A DNA stretch of 64,000 nt from Achromobacter spanius. GTDB lineage: Bacteria; Pseudomonadota; Gammaproteobacteria; Burkholderiales; Burkholderiaceae_B. The position numbers and the translations under genes were made by a program. The stretch lies in contig NZ_CP121261.1 of NCBI RefSeq assembly GCF_029637605.1, positions 558,001 to 622,000 on the forward strand. Reading direction: 5' to 3'. Positions 26,260 through 36,676 of the stretch are shown here, one piece after another. The notes under the pieces are model-generated. The model saw only the letters and a list, made by a program, of their open reading frames with translations. It was not told where the DNA came from and searched no databases. Positions within the stretch are counted from its first letter, which is position 1; each line of letters begins with the position of its first letter.

Positions 26260-26289
26260 AGGCCATATCAGCCCGTCTTACAGGCAATA

Positions 26290-27141
26290 TCAACCCGCCG
26301 CGCGTTCGGCGGCTTCTACCGTGTTGACCAGCAGCATGGCGATGGTCATGGGGCCTACGCCGCCGGGGACGGGGGTGATGGCGCCGGCCACTTCCTTGGC
26401 GGAGGCAAAATCGACGTCGCCGCACAGCTTGCCGTCTTCGCCGCGGTTGATGCCTACGTCGATCACCACGGCGCCGGGCTTGATCATCGAACCGTCGATC
26501 ATGCCGGGCTTGCCGGTGGCCACAACCAGCACATCCGCGCGGCGGGTCTGGGCCGCCAGGTCGCGCGTCTTGGAATTGCAGATCGTGATGGTGGCGCCCG
26601 CTTGCAACAGCAACATGGCCATCGGCTTGCCGACGATGTTGCTGGCGCCGACGATCACGGCTTCCGCGCCGCGCAGCGTCACGCCTTCCGATTCCAGCAT
26701 CTTCATCACGCCGTAGGGCGTGCAGGGGCGGAACAGCGGCTGGCCGGTCATGAGCAGGCCGGCGTTGCTGATGTGAAACCCGTCCACGTCTTTCTCGGCC
26801 GCGATGGCTTCGATGACCTTGTGGGAATCCATGTGCTTGGGCAGCGGCAACTGCACCAGGATGCCGTGTATGGTCGGGTCCTGGTTCAACACGGCGATGC
26901 GGGCCAGCAGTTCGGCCTCGGTCATCTCGGCCGGGTACTGTTCCTTGACGGAATGCAGGCCGGCTTTCTCGCAGGCGGCAACCTTGTTGCGCACGTAAAC
27001 CTGGGACGCGGGGTCCGCGCCCACCAGCACCACGGCCAGACCCGGGCGCGTGCCCTTGGCCGCCAGGGCCGCAACACGTTGGGCCACTTCTTCGCGAATG
27101 CGCAGCGACAGGGCCGCGCCGTCAATAATCCTAGCGGTCAT
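26290..27141 (-). CDS. folD: Bifunctional methylenetetrahydrofolate dehydrogenase/cyclohydrolase
   Basis: A 283-residue cytoplasmic enzyme of standard length. It oxidises 5,10-methylene-THF with NADP+ and hydrolyses the methenyl form to 10-formyl-THF, feeding purine and formyl-methionine synthesis. Visible landmarks are [13 protein letters not shown] with the catalytic lysine, the glycine-rich NADP loop [14 protein letters not shown] and the C-terminal [15 protein letters not shown]. Its ATG overlaps the stop of the response regulator gene by four bases, so it is the third gene of a coupled operon with a two-component system, an unusual partner. Confidence 0.95.
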   Translation of the reverse strand: MTARIIDGAALSLRIREEVAQRVAALAAKGTRPGLAVVLVGADPASQVYVRNKVAACEKAGLHSVKEQYPAEMTEAELLARIAVLNQDPTIHGILVQLPLPKHMDSHKVIEAIAAEKDVDGFHISNAGLLMTGQPLFRPCTPYGVMKMLESEGVTLRGAEAVIVGASNIVGKPMAMLLLQAGATITICNSKTRDLAAQTRRADVLVVATGKPGMIDGSMIKPGAVVIDVGINRGEDGKLCGDVDFASAKEVAGAITPVPGGVGPMTIAMLLVNTVEAAERAAG

Positions 27142-27764
27142 GCATGTGCCTCGGGTTTGGCCAAGGCCACTTTCATCAAATCAGCAACGGTAGTCACTTC
27201 CAGTTTTTCCATAATGTTGGCGCGATGCGCCTCGACGGTCTTGATGCTGATGCCCAGGTCGTCGGCAATCTGCTTGTTCAAGCGGCCGGCGACAATGCGC
27301 TCCAGCACCTGCTGCTCGCGCGCGGTCAGGCGTGCCAGCATGGCTTCGTGGTCTTTTTGGGCCTGGTGCTTGCTGACCCGCTGCGTAGCCTGCTCCAGCA
27401 TGCGGGCGACGATCTCGCGCAGGTCGGATTCGTTGAAGGGCTTTTCCAGAAAGTCGACAGCGCCTTTCTTCATCGTGGACACCGCCATGGGCACGTCGCC
27501 GTGGCCCGTGATGAACACGATGGGCAGGGGGGCGTTGCGGGCGATCAGTTGTTCCTGGAGTTCCAGGCCGCTCATGCCGGGCATGCGCACGTCGGCGATC
27601 AGCACGCCTACCTGGCTGGCGTCGTAGTCTTCCAGGAAGGACTCACCGCTGGCATAGGCGCGAACGCGATAGCCATTGGCTTCCAACAGCCAGCGCAACG
27701 AATCGCGGACCGCTTCGTCGTCGTCAACTATGAATACCGTGCTCGACAGGTGGGGCGTGTTCAT
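27138..27764 (-). CDS. FixJ-type response regulator (receiver plus LuxR helix-turn-helix)
   Basis: A 208-residue regulator. The receiver domain (about 8-122) has the acidic pair in [12 protein letters not shown], the phosphoacceptor in [12 protein letters not shown], the switch threonine in FITGHGD and the lysine in FLEKPF. A LuxR/GerE DNA-binding domain follows (about 142-205) with [20 protein letters not shown] and [14 protein letters not shown]. The FixJ/TtrR/TodT branch fits best. Its start overlaps the kinase stop by four bases (ATGA). Targets are unknown; the divergent pyruvate dehydrogenase operon is the nearest candidate. Confidence 0.93.
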   Translation of the reverse strand: MNTPHLSSTVFIVDDDEAVRDSLRWLLEANGYRVRAYASGESFLEDYDASQVGVLIADVRMPGMSGLELQEQLIARNAPLPIVFITGHGDVPMAVSTMKKGAVDFLEKPFNESDLREIVARMLEQATQRVSKHQAQKDHEAMLARLTAREQQVLERIVAGRLNKQIADDLGISIKTVEAHRANIMEKLEVTTVADLMKVALAKPEAHA

Positions 27765-29515
27765 GCGTGCAACTCCTCTGACTGATCATTCTGGGCCTGC
27801 GGCTGGGATGCAGCGCAGGGCAGGGTAAAGCGGAAAATGGTACCGCCGGCGGGGTTCGGGTCCGCCCACAGACGGCCGTGGTGCGATTCAATAATGGTAC
27901 GGCAGATATTCAGCCCCATGCCCAGGCCCTGGGACTTGGTGCTGAAGAAGGGTTCGAACAGGCGTTCGGGCTCGGCCAGGCCATGACCGCGGTCCACCAC
28001 GGCCACTTCGATGTGCTGCTCGTGCAGGATCACCGCCACCTTGAGCTCGTCGACCTCGCTGTTTTCCATGGCTTCCAGTCCGTTCTTCAGCAGGTTCAAC
28101 AGCACTTGTTCAATCAGGATGGGGTCGGCCAGGACGTCAGGCGCGTTGGACGGCACGAAGCTGTCGATGCGGATGCGGCGCTTGCGCGCGTCGATTTCGG
28201 CAAAGCCGATGGCGTTGTCGACAATGCGGCCAATGGCCACGCGCTGACGGCGCGGCTCGCTGCGCTTCACGAATTCGCGGATGCGGCTGATGATCTTGCC
28301 GGCGCGTTCGGCCTGTGATGCGGCCTTTTCCAGCGCGGGCAGCAGCATGTTGGGGCTGGTGTGGCCGGCCTTGACCAGGGCCACGGCGCCCATGCTGTAG
28401 TTGGCGATGGCGGTCAGCGGCTGGTTCAGTTCGTGCGCCAGGGACGAGGCCATTTCGCCCATGGTCGTCAGGCGGCTGGTCAGTTGGATCTTTTCCTGCT
28501 GCACGCGCGACGCTTCTTCATGGCCACGGCGCTCGGTAATGTCGCGCGCCACCTGCATGCGCACGCGGCGGCCGTCGGTCCAGGCCAGCATGCGGTGGTG
28601 CACTTCAAACCAGCGTTGTACGGAAGGCGCGAACACTTCCACCGATTCGTCGGTGAAGCGGCCACGGCGGCCGGCCAGCAGCTCGTCATGGCCGCCCGTC
28701 TGCGCGCCGAACACGCGGCGGTAGGTGCGGTTGGCGAACAGCAGTTCCAGGCCATCGTGCGTGTCGGCCGTGACCGAGATGGCGTCGTCCAGGCCTTCCA
28801 GCACTGTCATGAAACGTTCGTGGGCGGCCGTCAGGGCTTCGCGGATGCGCTTGGGTTCGGTGATGTCGGTCATCGACGTCATCCAGCCGATCTGGTTGCC
28901 GTTGGGGTCCAAGAGCGGCGACACATACATGCGCGCGGTAAAGCGCGAGCCGTCGCGCCGTTGCGCTTCCACTTCCAGGCCGCTGCTGGGCGTCTTGCCC
29001 GACATCAGCACGTCCAGCGTGTGCTGGTGCTGTTCGTGGCGGCCGGGCACCCAATAAGGGAAGGGCGGGCTGCGGCCGATGAGGTCGGCTTCGTTCCAGC
29101 CGATCATGCGGCAGAAGGCCGGGTTCACGTAGGCGATGCGGCCTTCCATATCCAGCACGCGCATGCCGGTGGACATGGAGTTTTCCATGGCGCGGCGAAA
29201 ACCGGTCTCGGCGATCAGCGCGGCTTCGGCGGTGGAGCGAAAGCGGGTATAGCGCCACAGCATCAATAGGCTGATGACGATGACGCAAGACAAAGCCAGC
29301 ACCACCCATATCAGGCGTTGCTGGCGCATTTCCTGGTCGATCGTCACAAACATGACGCTATCGTCATGAATGCGCTGCAGCCAGAAGAACACCCCCATCA
29401 CACAGAGGTATAGGATCAGCACCATGGCGGGCGTGACCCAATACACGCCGCGGCGGCGGGTGCGGGCGTGATCGTGGAACGGCGTAGGAATATTTGACTT
29501 GGGCGCGCTGGACAT
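27761..29515 (-). CDS. Membrane PAS-domain sensor histidine kinase
   Basis: A 584-residue kinase. Two membrane helices frame a short loop near the start (WVTPAMVLILYLCVMGVFF and WVVLALSCVIVISLLMLW). A PAS domain follows (FRRAMENSMSTGMRVLDMEG, then NPAFCRMIGWNEADL) and then a second, weaker PAS. The HisKA box is SSLAHELNQPLTAIANYSMG and the ATPase domain carries NLLKNGLEAM and GLGMGLNICRTIIESHHG. It should phosphorylate the FixJ-type regulator encoded next. The tiny extracytoplasmic loop suggests a signal sensed in the membrane or cytoplasm. I chose the ATG at 29515; the frame allows a start 21 codons earlier. Confidence 0.9.
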   Translation of the reverse strand: MSSAPKSNIPTPFHDHARTRRRGVYWVTPAMVLILYLCVMGVFFWLQRIHDDSVMFVTIDQEMRQQRLIWVVLALSCVIVISLLMLWRYTRFRSTAEAALIAETGFRRAMENSMSTGMRVLDMEGRIAYVNPAFCRMIGWNEADLIGRSPPFPYWVPGRHEQHQHTLDVLMSGKTPSSGLEVEAQRRDGSRFTARMYVSPLLDPNGNQIGWMTSMTDITEPKRIREALTAAHERFMTVLEGLDDAISVTADTHDGLELLFANRTYRRVFGAQTGGHDELLAGRRGRFTDESVEVFAPSVQRWFEVHHRMLAWTDGRRVRMQVARDITERRGHEEASRVQQEKIQLTSRLTTMGEMASSLAHELNQPLTAIANYSMGAVALVKAGHTSPNMLLPALEKAASQAERAGKIISRIREFVKRSEPRRQRVAIGRIVDNAIGFAEIDARKRRIRIDSFVPSNAPDVLADPILIEQVLLNLLKNGLEAMENSEVDELKVAVILHEQHIEVAVVDRGHGLAEPERLFEPFFSTKSQGLGMGLNICRTIIESHHGRLWADPNPAGGTIFRFTLPCAASQPQAQNDQSEELHA

Positions 29516-29638
29516 GGAATTCGGGCCGGATAGACCGCGCATTTTAGTGCGTGTTGGCCGGGAATTGCCGGGAATCAACCCCTGCTTTTGGCGTACAGCT
29601 TAAAAAGTACCGGCATCGGCCATTCAGCTTGCGGTCAA

Positions 29639-29657
29639 CATTTCACATTACGAAATG
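29639..29657. promoter_or_regulatory. Inverted repeat upstream of aceE, possible operator
   Basis: CATTTC-N7-GAAATG is a perfect 6-bp dyad in the spacer between the sensor kinase and aceE, about 25 bases upstream of the aceE -35 box. The protein that would bind it is unknown; the FixJ-type regulator encoded on the other side is one candidate. Confidence 0.3.
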
Positions 29658-29681
29658 CCGTACCGCAACATGAAATTTTCC

Positions 29682-29711
29682 TTGCGACCGGTTAATCTTC
29701 TTTCTTAGAAT
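29682..29711 (+). promoter_or_regulatory. Predicted sigma70 promoter of the pyruvate dehydrogenase operon
   Basis: TTGCGA at 29682-29687 and TAGAAT at 29706-29711 are 18 bases apart. The start would be near 29718, giving a 5' leader of about 150 bases before aceE. Found by eye. Confidence 0.5.
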
Positions 29712-29871
29712 GCCGGCTGATAGGGAACCGACCCAAAGCAGGTCTCTAGAAAAACACCCCCCGACCCATGCCTGTCATGGCAGCCCGGATGATCCCGGCT
29801 ACCATGCAGAGTCCGCGAGTTGAACGAATAAGCGGGTGTGGTCACGAACGAACCCCAACAGGAGACACACG

Positions 29872-32580
29872 ATGTCCTCTTTCGCCCAGGCTGGCGCCCC
29901 GCAGGCTGCCAACGACGAAGACACCCTAGAAACCCAGGAGTGGCTCGAAGCCCTGGCGGCAGTCCTTGATCGCGAAGGGCCGCAGCGCGCGCACTACCTG
30001 CTGGAACGCCTGATCGACGAAGCCCGTCGTTCCGGCGCCCACATCCCGTTCTCGCCGAATACCGCTTACGTCAACACGATTCCGCCCGGCCTGGAGCCGG
30101 CGCATCCGGGCAACCTGGAACTGGAATCGCGCATCCGTTCGTACGTGCGCTGGAACGCCATGGCCATGGTCGTCAAGGCCAACAAGCACAACCCGCCGGA
30201 CGGCGGCGACCTGGGCGGCCACATCGCGTCGTTCGCCTCGCTGGCCACCATGATCGGCTGCGGCCAGAACCACTTCTGGCACGCGGAAGACGAAGGCCAC
30301 GGCGGCGACCTGGTCTACTTCCAGGGCCACACGTCCCCCGGCATGTACGGCCGCGCCTACCTTGAAGGCCGCCTGACCGAAGAACAGCTGAACCACTTCC
30401 GCCAGGAAGTGGACGGCAAGGGTTTGTCGTCGTACCCGCACCCGAAGCTGATGCCGGACTTCTGGCAGTTCCCGACGGTGTCGATGGGCCTGGGCCCGCT
30501 GATGGCCATCTATCAAGCCCGCTTCCTGAAGTACCTGCACGCCCGCGGCATTGCCGACACCAGCAACCGCAAGGTCTGGGTGTTCTGCGGCGACGGCGAA
30601 ATGGACGAACCCGAATCGCTGGGCGCCATCGCCCTGGCCGCTCGTGAAAAGCTCGACAACCTGATCTTCGTGGTGAACTGCAACCTGCAGCGCCTGGACG
30701 GTCCGGTGCGCGGCAACGGCAAGATCATCCAGGAACTGGAAGGCGACTTCCGTGGTTCGGGCTGGAACGTGATCAAGCTGATCTGGGGCGGCTACTGGGA
30801 TCCGCTGTTGGCGCACGACAAGGAAGGCATCCTGCGCCAGATCATGGAAGACACCGTTGACGGCGAGTACCAGGCGTACAAGGCCAACGACGGCAAGTTC
30901 GTCCGTGAACACTTCTTCGGCAAGCACCCCAAGCTGCTGGAAGCCGTCTCGCGCATGAGCGACGAAGACATCTGGCGCCTGAACCGTGGCGGCCACGATC
31001 CCCACAAGGTGTTTGCCGCGTTTGACGCCGCCACCAGCCACACCGGCCAACCCACCGTCATCCTGGCCAAGACCATCAAGGGCTACGGCATGGGCCACGT
31101 GGGCCAGGCCAAGAACCCGACCCACCAGCAAAAGAAGCTGGAACTGGAATCCATCCGCGAATTCCGCGACCGCTTCGGCATCCCGATTCCGGACGATCAA
31201 CTGGAAGACCTGCCGTACTTCAAGCCGGCCGATGATTCGCCCGAAATGAAGTACCTGCACGAGCGCCGCGCCGCGCTGGGCGGCTATCTGCCGCGCCGCC
31301 GCGCCAAGGCCGACGAGCAACTGAAGGCCCCCGCGCTGGAAGCCTTCAAGGCCGTGCTGGAACCCACCGCCGAAGGCCGTGAAATCTCCACCACCCAAGC
31401 CTTCGTTCGCATCCTGAACCAGGTGCTGCGCGACAAGGAACTCGGCCCGCGCGTGGTGCCGATTCTGGCCGACGAATCGCGTACCTTCGGCATGGAAGGC
31501 CTGTTCCGCCAGATCGGTATCTATGCGCCGGAAGGCCAGAAGTACATCCCGGTCGATAAAGACCAGGTCATGTACTACAAGGAATCGGCCGACGGCCAGC
31601 TTCTGCAGGAAGGCATCAACGAAGCGGGCGCGATGAGCTCGTGGATTGCGGCGGCCACGTCGTACTCCTCGAACAACCGCATCATGATTCCGTTCTTCAT
31701 CTACTACTCGATGTTCGGGTTCCAGCGCATTGGCGACCTGGCCTGGGCAGCGGGCGACATGCAGGCGCGCGGCTTCCTGTTGGGCGGCACCGCCGGCCGC
31801 ACGACGCTGAACGGCGAAGGCTTGCAGCACGAAGACGGCCACAGCCACATCCTGGCGTCCACCATCCCGAACTGCGTGTCCTACGACCCGACGTTCGGCC
31901 ACGAACTGGCCGTGATCATCCAGCATGGCTTGAAGCGCATGGTGGAAGACCAGGAAAACGTCTATTACTACCTGACGGTGATGAACGAAAACTACCCGCA
32001 GCCCGGTCTGACCCAGGGCGACGAGGAAGGCATCATCAAGGGCATGTACAAGCTGAAGTCGCACGGCAAGGGCAAGAACCGCGTGCAACTGATGGGCTCG
32101 GGCACGATCCTGCGCGAAGTCATGGCGGCGCAAGACCTGCTGGACGCCGATTGGGGCGTGGCGTCGGACATCTGGAGCGTCACCAGCTTCACCGAACTGC
32201 GCCGCAACGGCCTGGACGCCGAGCGCCACAACATGCTGCACCCCGACGAAAAGAAGCCGCAAGTGGCTTACGTCACGGAACAGTTGGCCAAGACGGAAGG
32301 CCCGATCATCGCGTCGACCGACTACATGAAGCTGTTTGCCGACCAGATCCGCCCGTTCGTGCCCAAGGGCCGCGAATACAAGGTGCTGGGCACCGACGGT
32401 TTCGGCCGCTCGGACTTCCGCGCCAAGCTGCGTGAGCACTTCGAAGTGGATCGCCACTTTGTCGTGGTTGCCGCGCTGCGTGCGCTGGCCGACGAAGGCA
32501 AGGTTCCGATGGCCAAGGTGGCGGAAGCCATCAAGAAGTACGGCATCAATCCGAACAAAGCCAACCCGCAATACGCCTGA
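29872..32580 (+). CDS. aceE: Pyruvate dehydrogenase E1 component, homodimeric type
   Basis: A 902-residue thiamine-diphosphate enzyme, the size of E. coli AceE. It decarboxylates pyruvate and acetylates the lipoyl groups of E2. The ThDP-binding motif runs from GDGEMDEPES to FVVNCN. Other landmarks are PHPKLMPDFWQFPTVSMGLG and HEDGHSHILA in the C-terminal half. The start at ATG 29872 has AGGAG eight bases upstream and avoids a 12-codon extension without a binding site. It is followed after 12 bases by aceF and then lpdA, the complete complex in one operon, divergent from the kinase-regulator-folD operon. Confidence 0.96.
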   Translation: MSSFAQAGAPQAANDEDTLETQEWLEALAAVLDREGPQRAHYLLERLIDEARRSGAHIPFSPNTAYVNTIPPGLEPAHPGNLELESRIRSYVRWNAMAMVVKANKHNPPDGGDLGGHIASFASLATMIGCGQNHFWHAEDEGHGGDLVYFQGHTSPGMYGRAYLEGRLTEEQLNHFRQEVDGKGLSSYPHPKLMPDFWQFPTVSMGLGPLMAIYQARFLKYLHARGIADTSNRKVWVFCGDGEMDEPESLGAIALAAREKLDNLIFVVNCNLQRLDGPVRGNGKIIQELEGDFRGSGWNVIKLIWGGYWDPLLAHDKEGILRQIMEDTVDGEYQAYKANDGKFVREHFFGKHPKLLEAVSRMSDEDIWRLNRGGHDPHKVFAAFDAATSHTGQPTVILAKTIKGYGMGHVGQAKNPTHQQKKLELESIREFRDRFGIPIPDDQLEDLPYFKPADDSPEMKYLHERRAALGGYLPRRRAKADEQLKAPALEAFKAVLEPTAEGREISTTQAFVRILNQVLRDKELGPRVVPILADESRTFGMEGLFRQIGIYAPEGQKYIPVDKDQVMYYKESADGQLLQEGINEAGAMSSWIAAATSYSSNNRIMIPFFIYYSMFGFQRIGDLAWAAGDMQARGFLLGGTAGRTTLNGEGLQHEDGHSHILASTIPNCVSYDPTFGHELAVIIQHGLKRMVEDQENVYYYLTVMNENYPQPGLTQGDEEGIIKGMYKLKSHGKGKNRVQLMGSGTILREVMAAQDLLDADWGVASDIWSVTSFTELRRNGLDAERHNMLHPDEKKPQVAYVTEQLAKTEGPIIASTDYMKLFADQIRPFVPKGREYKVLGTDGFGRSDFRAKLREHFEVDRHFVVVAALRALADEGKVPMAKVAEAIKKYGINPNKANPQYA

Positions 32581-32592
32581 GGGTAAAGAGAC

Positions 32593-34257
32593 ATGAGCAA
32601 CATCGTGCAAATCAAGGTTCCCGACATCGGCGACTTCAAGGAAGTGGAAGTCATTGAGGTGTTGGTGGCGGTGGGCGACACGATCAAGGCCGAACAAAGC
32701 CTGATCACCGTGGAATCCGACAAGGCCTCGATGGAAATCCCCGCGTCGCAAGGCGGCGTGGTGAAGTCCATCACCGTGAAGGTCGGCGACAAGGTCGCCG
32801 AAGGCGCGGTCGTGCTGGAAGTGGAAGCCGAAGCCTCGGACGCCGCCCCGGCCGCCAAGGAAGAGGCCCCCAAGGCCGCCGCCAAGGAAGCGCCGAAGCA
32901 GGCTGCTGCCGCTGCCCCCGCCGCCAAGGCGGAAGCGGCCGCGCCCGCTGCCAGCGGCCCGGTGGAAATCGAAGTGCCGGACATCGGCGACTTCAAGGAA
33001 GTGGAAGTCATCGAAGTGATGGTCGCCGTGGGCGACACCATCAAGGCCGAGCAAAGCCTGATCACCGTGGAGTCCGACAAGGCCTCGATGGAGATCCCGG
33101 CCTCGCAAGGCGGCGTGGTCAAGGAAGTGAAGGTCAAGGTTGGCGACAAGGTCGCCAAGGGTTCGGTCGTGGTAGTGGTGGAAGGCGGCGCTGGCGCTGC
33201 CCCTGCCGCAAAGACGGAAGCCAAGGCAGAAGCCAAAGCGGAAACCAAAACCGAAGCCAAGGCTGACGCACCCGCCGCCGCACCCGCTTCGCGTCCGGCA
33301 CCCGCCGCCGCGCTGGAAGACCCCAACCTGAAGCCCGGCCAACTGCCGCACGCTTCGCCTTCGGTGCGCAAGTTCGCGCGCGAACTGGGCGTGAACCTCA
33401 GCAAGGTCAAGGGTTCGGGTCCCAAGGAACGCATCACCGCCGACGACGTGCGCGGTTTCGTCAAGCAAGCGCTGGCCGCCGGCCCCGCAACCGCCGCTGC
33501 CGGTGGTTCGGCCGATGGCGCCGCGCTGGGCTTGCTGCCGTGGCCGAAGATCGACTTCACCAAGTTCGGCCCGATCGAAGCCAAGCCGCTGTCGCGCATC
33601 AAGAAGATTTCCGGCGCGAACCTGCACCGCAATTGGGTCATGATCCCGCACGTCACCAACAACGACGAAGCGGACATCACCGACCTGGAAGCGCTGCGTG
33701 TCACGCTGAACAAGGAAAACGAAAAGTCGGGCATCAAGGTCACGATGCTGGCCTTCCTGATCAAGGCCGTGGTCGCGGCCCTGAAGAAATTCCCCGAGTT
33801 CAACGCGTCGCTGGATGGCGACAACCTGGTGTTGAAGCAGTACTACCACATCGGTTTCGCCGCCGACACGCCCAACGGGCTGGTGGTGCCGGTGATCCGC
33901 GATGCCGACAAGAAGGGCATCCTGCAGCTCGCGCAAGAAATGACGGACCTGTCCAAGAAGGCGCGCGACGGCAAGATCTCGCCCGCTGACATGCAGGGCG
34001 GCTGCTTCTCGATCTCGTCCCTGGGCGGTATCGGCGGCACGTCCTTCACGCCGATCATCAACGCGCCCGAAGTGGCCATCCTGGGCGTGTCGCGTTCCGC
34101 GCACAAGCCCGTCTGGGACGGCAAGCAGTTCGTGCCGCGCCTGATGGTGCCGCTGTCGCTGTCGTATGACCACCGCGTCATCGACGGCGCCTCCGCTGCC
34201 CGCTTCAACGCCTATCTGGGCGCCTTGCTGGCCGACTTCCGCCGCATCGCGCTGTAA
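32593..34257 (+). CDS. aceF: Pyruvate dehydrogenase E2, dihydrolipoyl acetyltransferase
   Basis: A 554-residue core protein with two lipoyl domains (about residues 1-78 and 120-196), each with the lipoylated lysine in ESDKASME (K44 and K163). Long Ala/Pro/Lys/Glu linkers follow each. The E3/E1-binding domain is [20 protein letters not shown] (about 255 onward). The catalytic acetyltransferase domain has the active-site histidine in DHRVIDG (H527). It moves acetyl groups from E1 to CoA. The lipoyl domains match each other and the one on the next gene almost codon for codon. Confidence 0.96.
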   Translation: MSNIVQIKVPDIGDFKEVEVIEVLVAVGDTIKAEQSLITVESDKASMEIPASQGGVVKSITVKVGDKVAEGAVVLEVEAEASDAAPAAKEEAPKAAAKEAPKQAAAAAPAAKAEAAAPAASGPVEIEVPDIGDFKEVEVIEVMVAVGDTIKAEQSLITVESDKASMEIPASQGGVVKEVKVKVGDKVAKGSVVVVVEGGAGAAPAAKTEAKAEAKAETKTEAKADAPAAAPASRPAPAAALEDPNLKPGQLPHASPSVRKFARELGVNLSKVKGSGPKERITADDVRGFVKQALAAGPATAAAGGSADGAALGLLPWPKIDFTKFGPIEAKPLSRIKKISGANLHRNWVMIPHVTNNDEADITDLEALRVTLNKENEKSGIKVTMLAFLIKAVVAALKKFPEFNASLDGDNLVLKQYYHIGFAADTPNGLVVPVIRDADKKGILQLAQEMTDLSKKARDGKISPADMQGGCFSISSLGGIGGTSFTPIINAPEVAILGVSRSAHKPVWDGKQFVPRLMVPLSLSYDHRVIDGASAARFNAYLGALLADFRRIAL

Positions 34258-34269
34258 ACGGGGAGCCCT

Positions 34270-36066
34270 ATGAGCAATACCGTTCAAATCAAAGTGCCGG
34301 ACATCGGTGACTTCAAGGAAGTGGAAGTCATTGAAGTGCTGGTCGCCGTGGGCGACACGATCAAGGCCGAACAAAGCCTGATCACCGTCGAATCCGACAA
34401 GGCCTCAATGGAAATCCCCGCGTCGCAAGGCGGCGTGGTGAAGTCCATCGCGGTCAAGGTCGGCGACAAGGTCGCGGAAGGCGCGGTCGTGCTGGAAGTG
34501 GAGGCATCTGATGCCGCCGCCGCGCCGGCTGCCAAGGAAGCCCCGACCAAGGATGCCCCCAAGGCTGCTAAAGCCCCCAAGCAGGCCGAAGCCGCTGCGG
34601 CTCCGGCCGCCAAGGCTGCCGCACCCGCCGCGTCCAGCTTCAAGGGTTCGGCCGACGGCGAATACGACATGCTGGTGCTGGGCGCGGGCCCCGGCGGCTA
34701 TTCCGCCGCCTTCCGCGCTGCCGACCTCGGCCTGTCCGTGGTCCTGGTCGAACGCTACCAAACGCTGGGCGGCGTCTGCCTGAACGTGGGCTGCATCCCG
34801 TCCAAGGCGCTGTTGCACAACGCCGCCGTCATCGACGAAGCCCGCGAGCTGGCTGCCCACGGCATCAGCTTTGGCGAACCCAAGATCGATCTGGACAAGC
34901 TGCGCGGCTACAAGGACAGCGTGGTCGCCAAGCTGACCGGTGGCCTGGCCGGCATGGCCAAGGCCCGCAAGGTCACCGTGGTGACGGGCGTGGGCGAATT
35001 CGCCGACCCCTACCACCTGACCGTGACGTCCGCCGACGGCAAGAGCCAGACGCTGCGCTTCAAGCAAGCCATCATCGCCGCCGGCAGCCAGTCGGTGAAG
35101 CTGCCGTTCATGCCCAAGGACGACCGCGTCGTCGACTCCACCGGCGCATTGCTGCTGCGTGAAGTGCCCAAGAAGATGTTGATCGTGGGCGGCGGCATCA
35201 TCGGCCTGGAAATGGGCACGGTGTATTCCACGCTAGGCGCCCGCCTGGACGTCGTGGAAATGCTGGACGGCCTGATGCAAGGCGCCGACCGCGACCTGGT
35301 CAAGGTCTGGCAAAAGAAAAACGCCTACCGCTTCGACAACATCATGTTGAAGACCAAGACCGTGGGCGCCGAAGCCAAGAAAGACGGCATCTACGTCACC
35401 TTCGAAGGCGAGGGCGCGCCCAAGGAACCGCAACGCTACGACCTGGTTCTGCAAGCCGTGGGCCGCAGCCCCAACGGCAAGAAGATCGGCGCCGACAAGG
35501 CCGGCATCGCTGTGACCGACCGCGGTTTCATCGAGGTTGATCGCCAGATGCGCACCAACGTGCCGCACATCTACGCCATTGGCGACATCGTCGGCCAGCC
35601 GATGCTGGCGCACAAGGCCGTGCACGAAGGCCACGTCGCAGCGGAAGCCGCGGCCGGCCAGAAGTCGTTCTTTGACGCGCGCGTCATTCCGTCGGTGGCC
35701 TACACCGATCCGGAAGTGGCATGGGTAGGCCTGACCGAAGACGAAGCCAAGAAGCAAGGCATCAAGATCGAGAAGGGCGTGTTCCCGTGGGCGGCTTCCG
35801 GCCGCGCCATCGCCAACGGTCGCGACGAAGGCTTCACCAAGCTGATTTTCGACGCGGAAACGCATCGCATCCTGGGCGGCAGCATCGTGGGCACCCACGC
35901 TGGCGACCTGATCAGCGAACTGGCCCTGGCCGTGGAAATGGGCGCCGACGTCGTCGACATCGCCAAGACCATCCACCCGCACCCGACCCTGGGTGAATCG
36001 GTGGGCATGGCAGCCGAAGTCGCCGAAGGCGTCTGCACCGATTTGCCGCCGATGAAGAAGAAGTAA
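34270..36066 (+). CDS. lpdA: Dihydrolipoyl dehydrogenase (E3) with N-terminal lipoyl domain
   Basis: A 598-residue flavoprotein. Residues 1-78 are a lipoyl domain (K44 in ESDKASME), then an Ala/Pro/Lys linker to about 130. The flavoprotein follows: FAD loop [16 protein letters not shown], redox disulfide C170/C175 in [16 protein letters not shown] loop [13 protein letters not shown] and the C-terminal HPHPTLGE with the catalytic His/Glu (about H571, E576). It reoxidises dihydrolipoyl groups with NAD+. E3 with its own lipoyl domain is known in some betaproteobacteria and Neisseria. A 12-base gap separates it from aceF. Confidence 0.95.
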   Translation: MSNTVQIKVPDIGDFKEVEVIEVLVAVGDTIKAEQSLITVESDKASMEIPASQGGVVKSIAVKVGDKVAEGAVVLEVEASDAAAAPAAKEAPTKDAPKAAKAPKQAEAAAAPAAKAAAPAASSFKGSADGEYDMLVLGAGPGGYSAAFRAADLGLSVVLVERYQTLGGVCLNVGCIPSKALLHNAAVIDEARELAAHGISFGEPKIDLDKLRGYKDSVVAKLTGGLAGMAKARKVTVVTGVGEFADPYHLTVTSADGKSQTLRFKQAIIAAGSQSVKLPFMPKDDRVVDSTGALLLREVPKKMLIVGGGIIGLEMGTVYSTLGARLDVVEMLDGLMQGADRDLVKVWQKKNAYRFDNIMLKTKTVGAEAKKDGIYVTFEGEGAPKEPQRYDLVLQAVGRSPNGKKIGADKAGIAVTDRGFIEVDRQMRTNVPHIYAIGDIVGQPMLAHKAVHEGHVAAEAAAGQKSFFDARVIPSVAYTDPEVAWVGLTEDEAKKQGIKIEKGVFPWAASGRAIANGRDEGFTKLIFDAETHRILGGSIVGTHAGDLISELALAVEMGADVVDIAKTIHPHPTLGESVGMAAEVAEGVCTDLPPMKKK

Positions 36067-36116
36067 TTGCCGGTGGGGCGGCTTGGCCGCCTCACGCAAG
36101 CCACGCAACGGCAAAC

Positions 36117-36156
36117 AAAAAGCGCCGGCCCTGTTCAGGGTCCGGCGCTTTTTTTA
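36117..36156 (+). terminator. Intrinsic terminator of the aceE-aceF-lpdA operon
   Basis: AAAAAGCGCCGG and CCGGCGCTTTTT form a 12-bp stem around a small inner hairpin CCCTG..CAGGG, followed by a run of T. It stands 50 bases after the lpdA stop codon. Confidence 0.9.
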
Positions 36157-36205
36157 TCGGCGGGCCGCGTAGGTGGGCGGCGCCGTGGGACGGAACGCGT
36201 GCGCG

Positions 36206-36397
36206 TCAGGCCTGGGTATTGATGCGCGAACCCAGCGTGCTGTCAATCGCCATCGGTGCCACGGATTGCATCAACGTTGCGACCGTATCGGCTTGCGCGT
36301 TCAACGCCTTCTTGAGCACGGTGGCCTGCACTTCCTGGACCACATTCGCGTCCTTCAAAGCCAGCGCGGTGTTGACGGTGTTGTTGATGGAATCCAT
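36206..36397 (-). CDS. YjfB-family putative motility protein
   Basis: A 63-residue protein, MDSINNTVNTALALKD and so on, ending GSRINTQA. The composition (start-proximal MDS.N, central VQ..VLKKAL, C-terminal LG..IN) fits the short YjfB family, annotated as putative motility proteins of unknown role. I take the ATG at 36397, which has AAGGAC nine bases upstream; the frame runs 25 codons further with no binding site. It stands alone between the pyruvate dehydrogenase terminator and the low-complexity membrane protein. The flagellar genes further on make a motility link plausible but unproven. Confidence 0.75.
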   Translation of the reverse strand: MDSINNTVNTALALKDANVVQEVQATVLKKALNAQADTVATLMQSVAPMAIDSTLGSRINTQA

Positions 36398-36676
36398 GGT
36401 GTGTGTCCTTGTAGAGGAAAGCGTGTGGCAGGCAATACGGCTAAGCCGATGCGGCCTGGCCAAAAGAAACATGTCGCATTATTACGCAGGTTTGCGGTTT
36501 TGGTGCAAAGAATTGTCGGTGTTTTGCGTGGCCGGGGTGTGACAGCGTGGGGCGTGAACTACTGTCTCGGTTGCTGCCCGAGTTGCTGCGTCAACAGTTG
36601 CCTGATTTGCTGGGTGAGCCGGTGTCTTAGTGGGCGCCTGATCGAGCTAGGGACAGCAAAATCAGGCTGATCAAAG

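Noticed and set aside
20406..26289. Prophage or genomic island
   Set aside because: Apart from one insertion sequence there is no integrase, phage gene, tRNA or flanking repeat. SCO, prlC and folD are ordinary chromosomal genes. The region is repeat-rich but not clearly imported.
29926..34374. A 1482-codon open frame on the minus strand across aceE and aceF
   Set aside because: It lies wholly antisense to two certain genes. Its composition (strings of His, Gln, Asp, Val, Gly) is what reading G+C-rich codons on the other strand gives, and no domain is recognisable.
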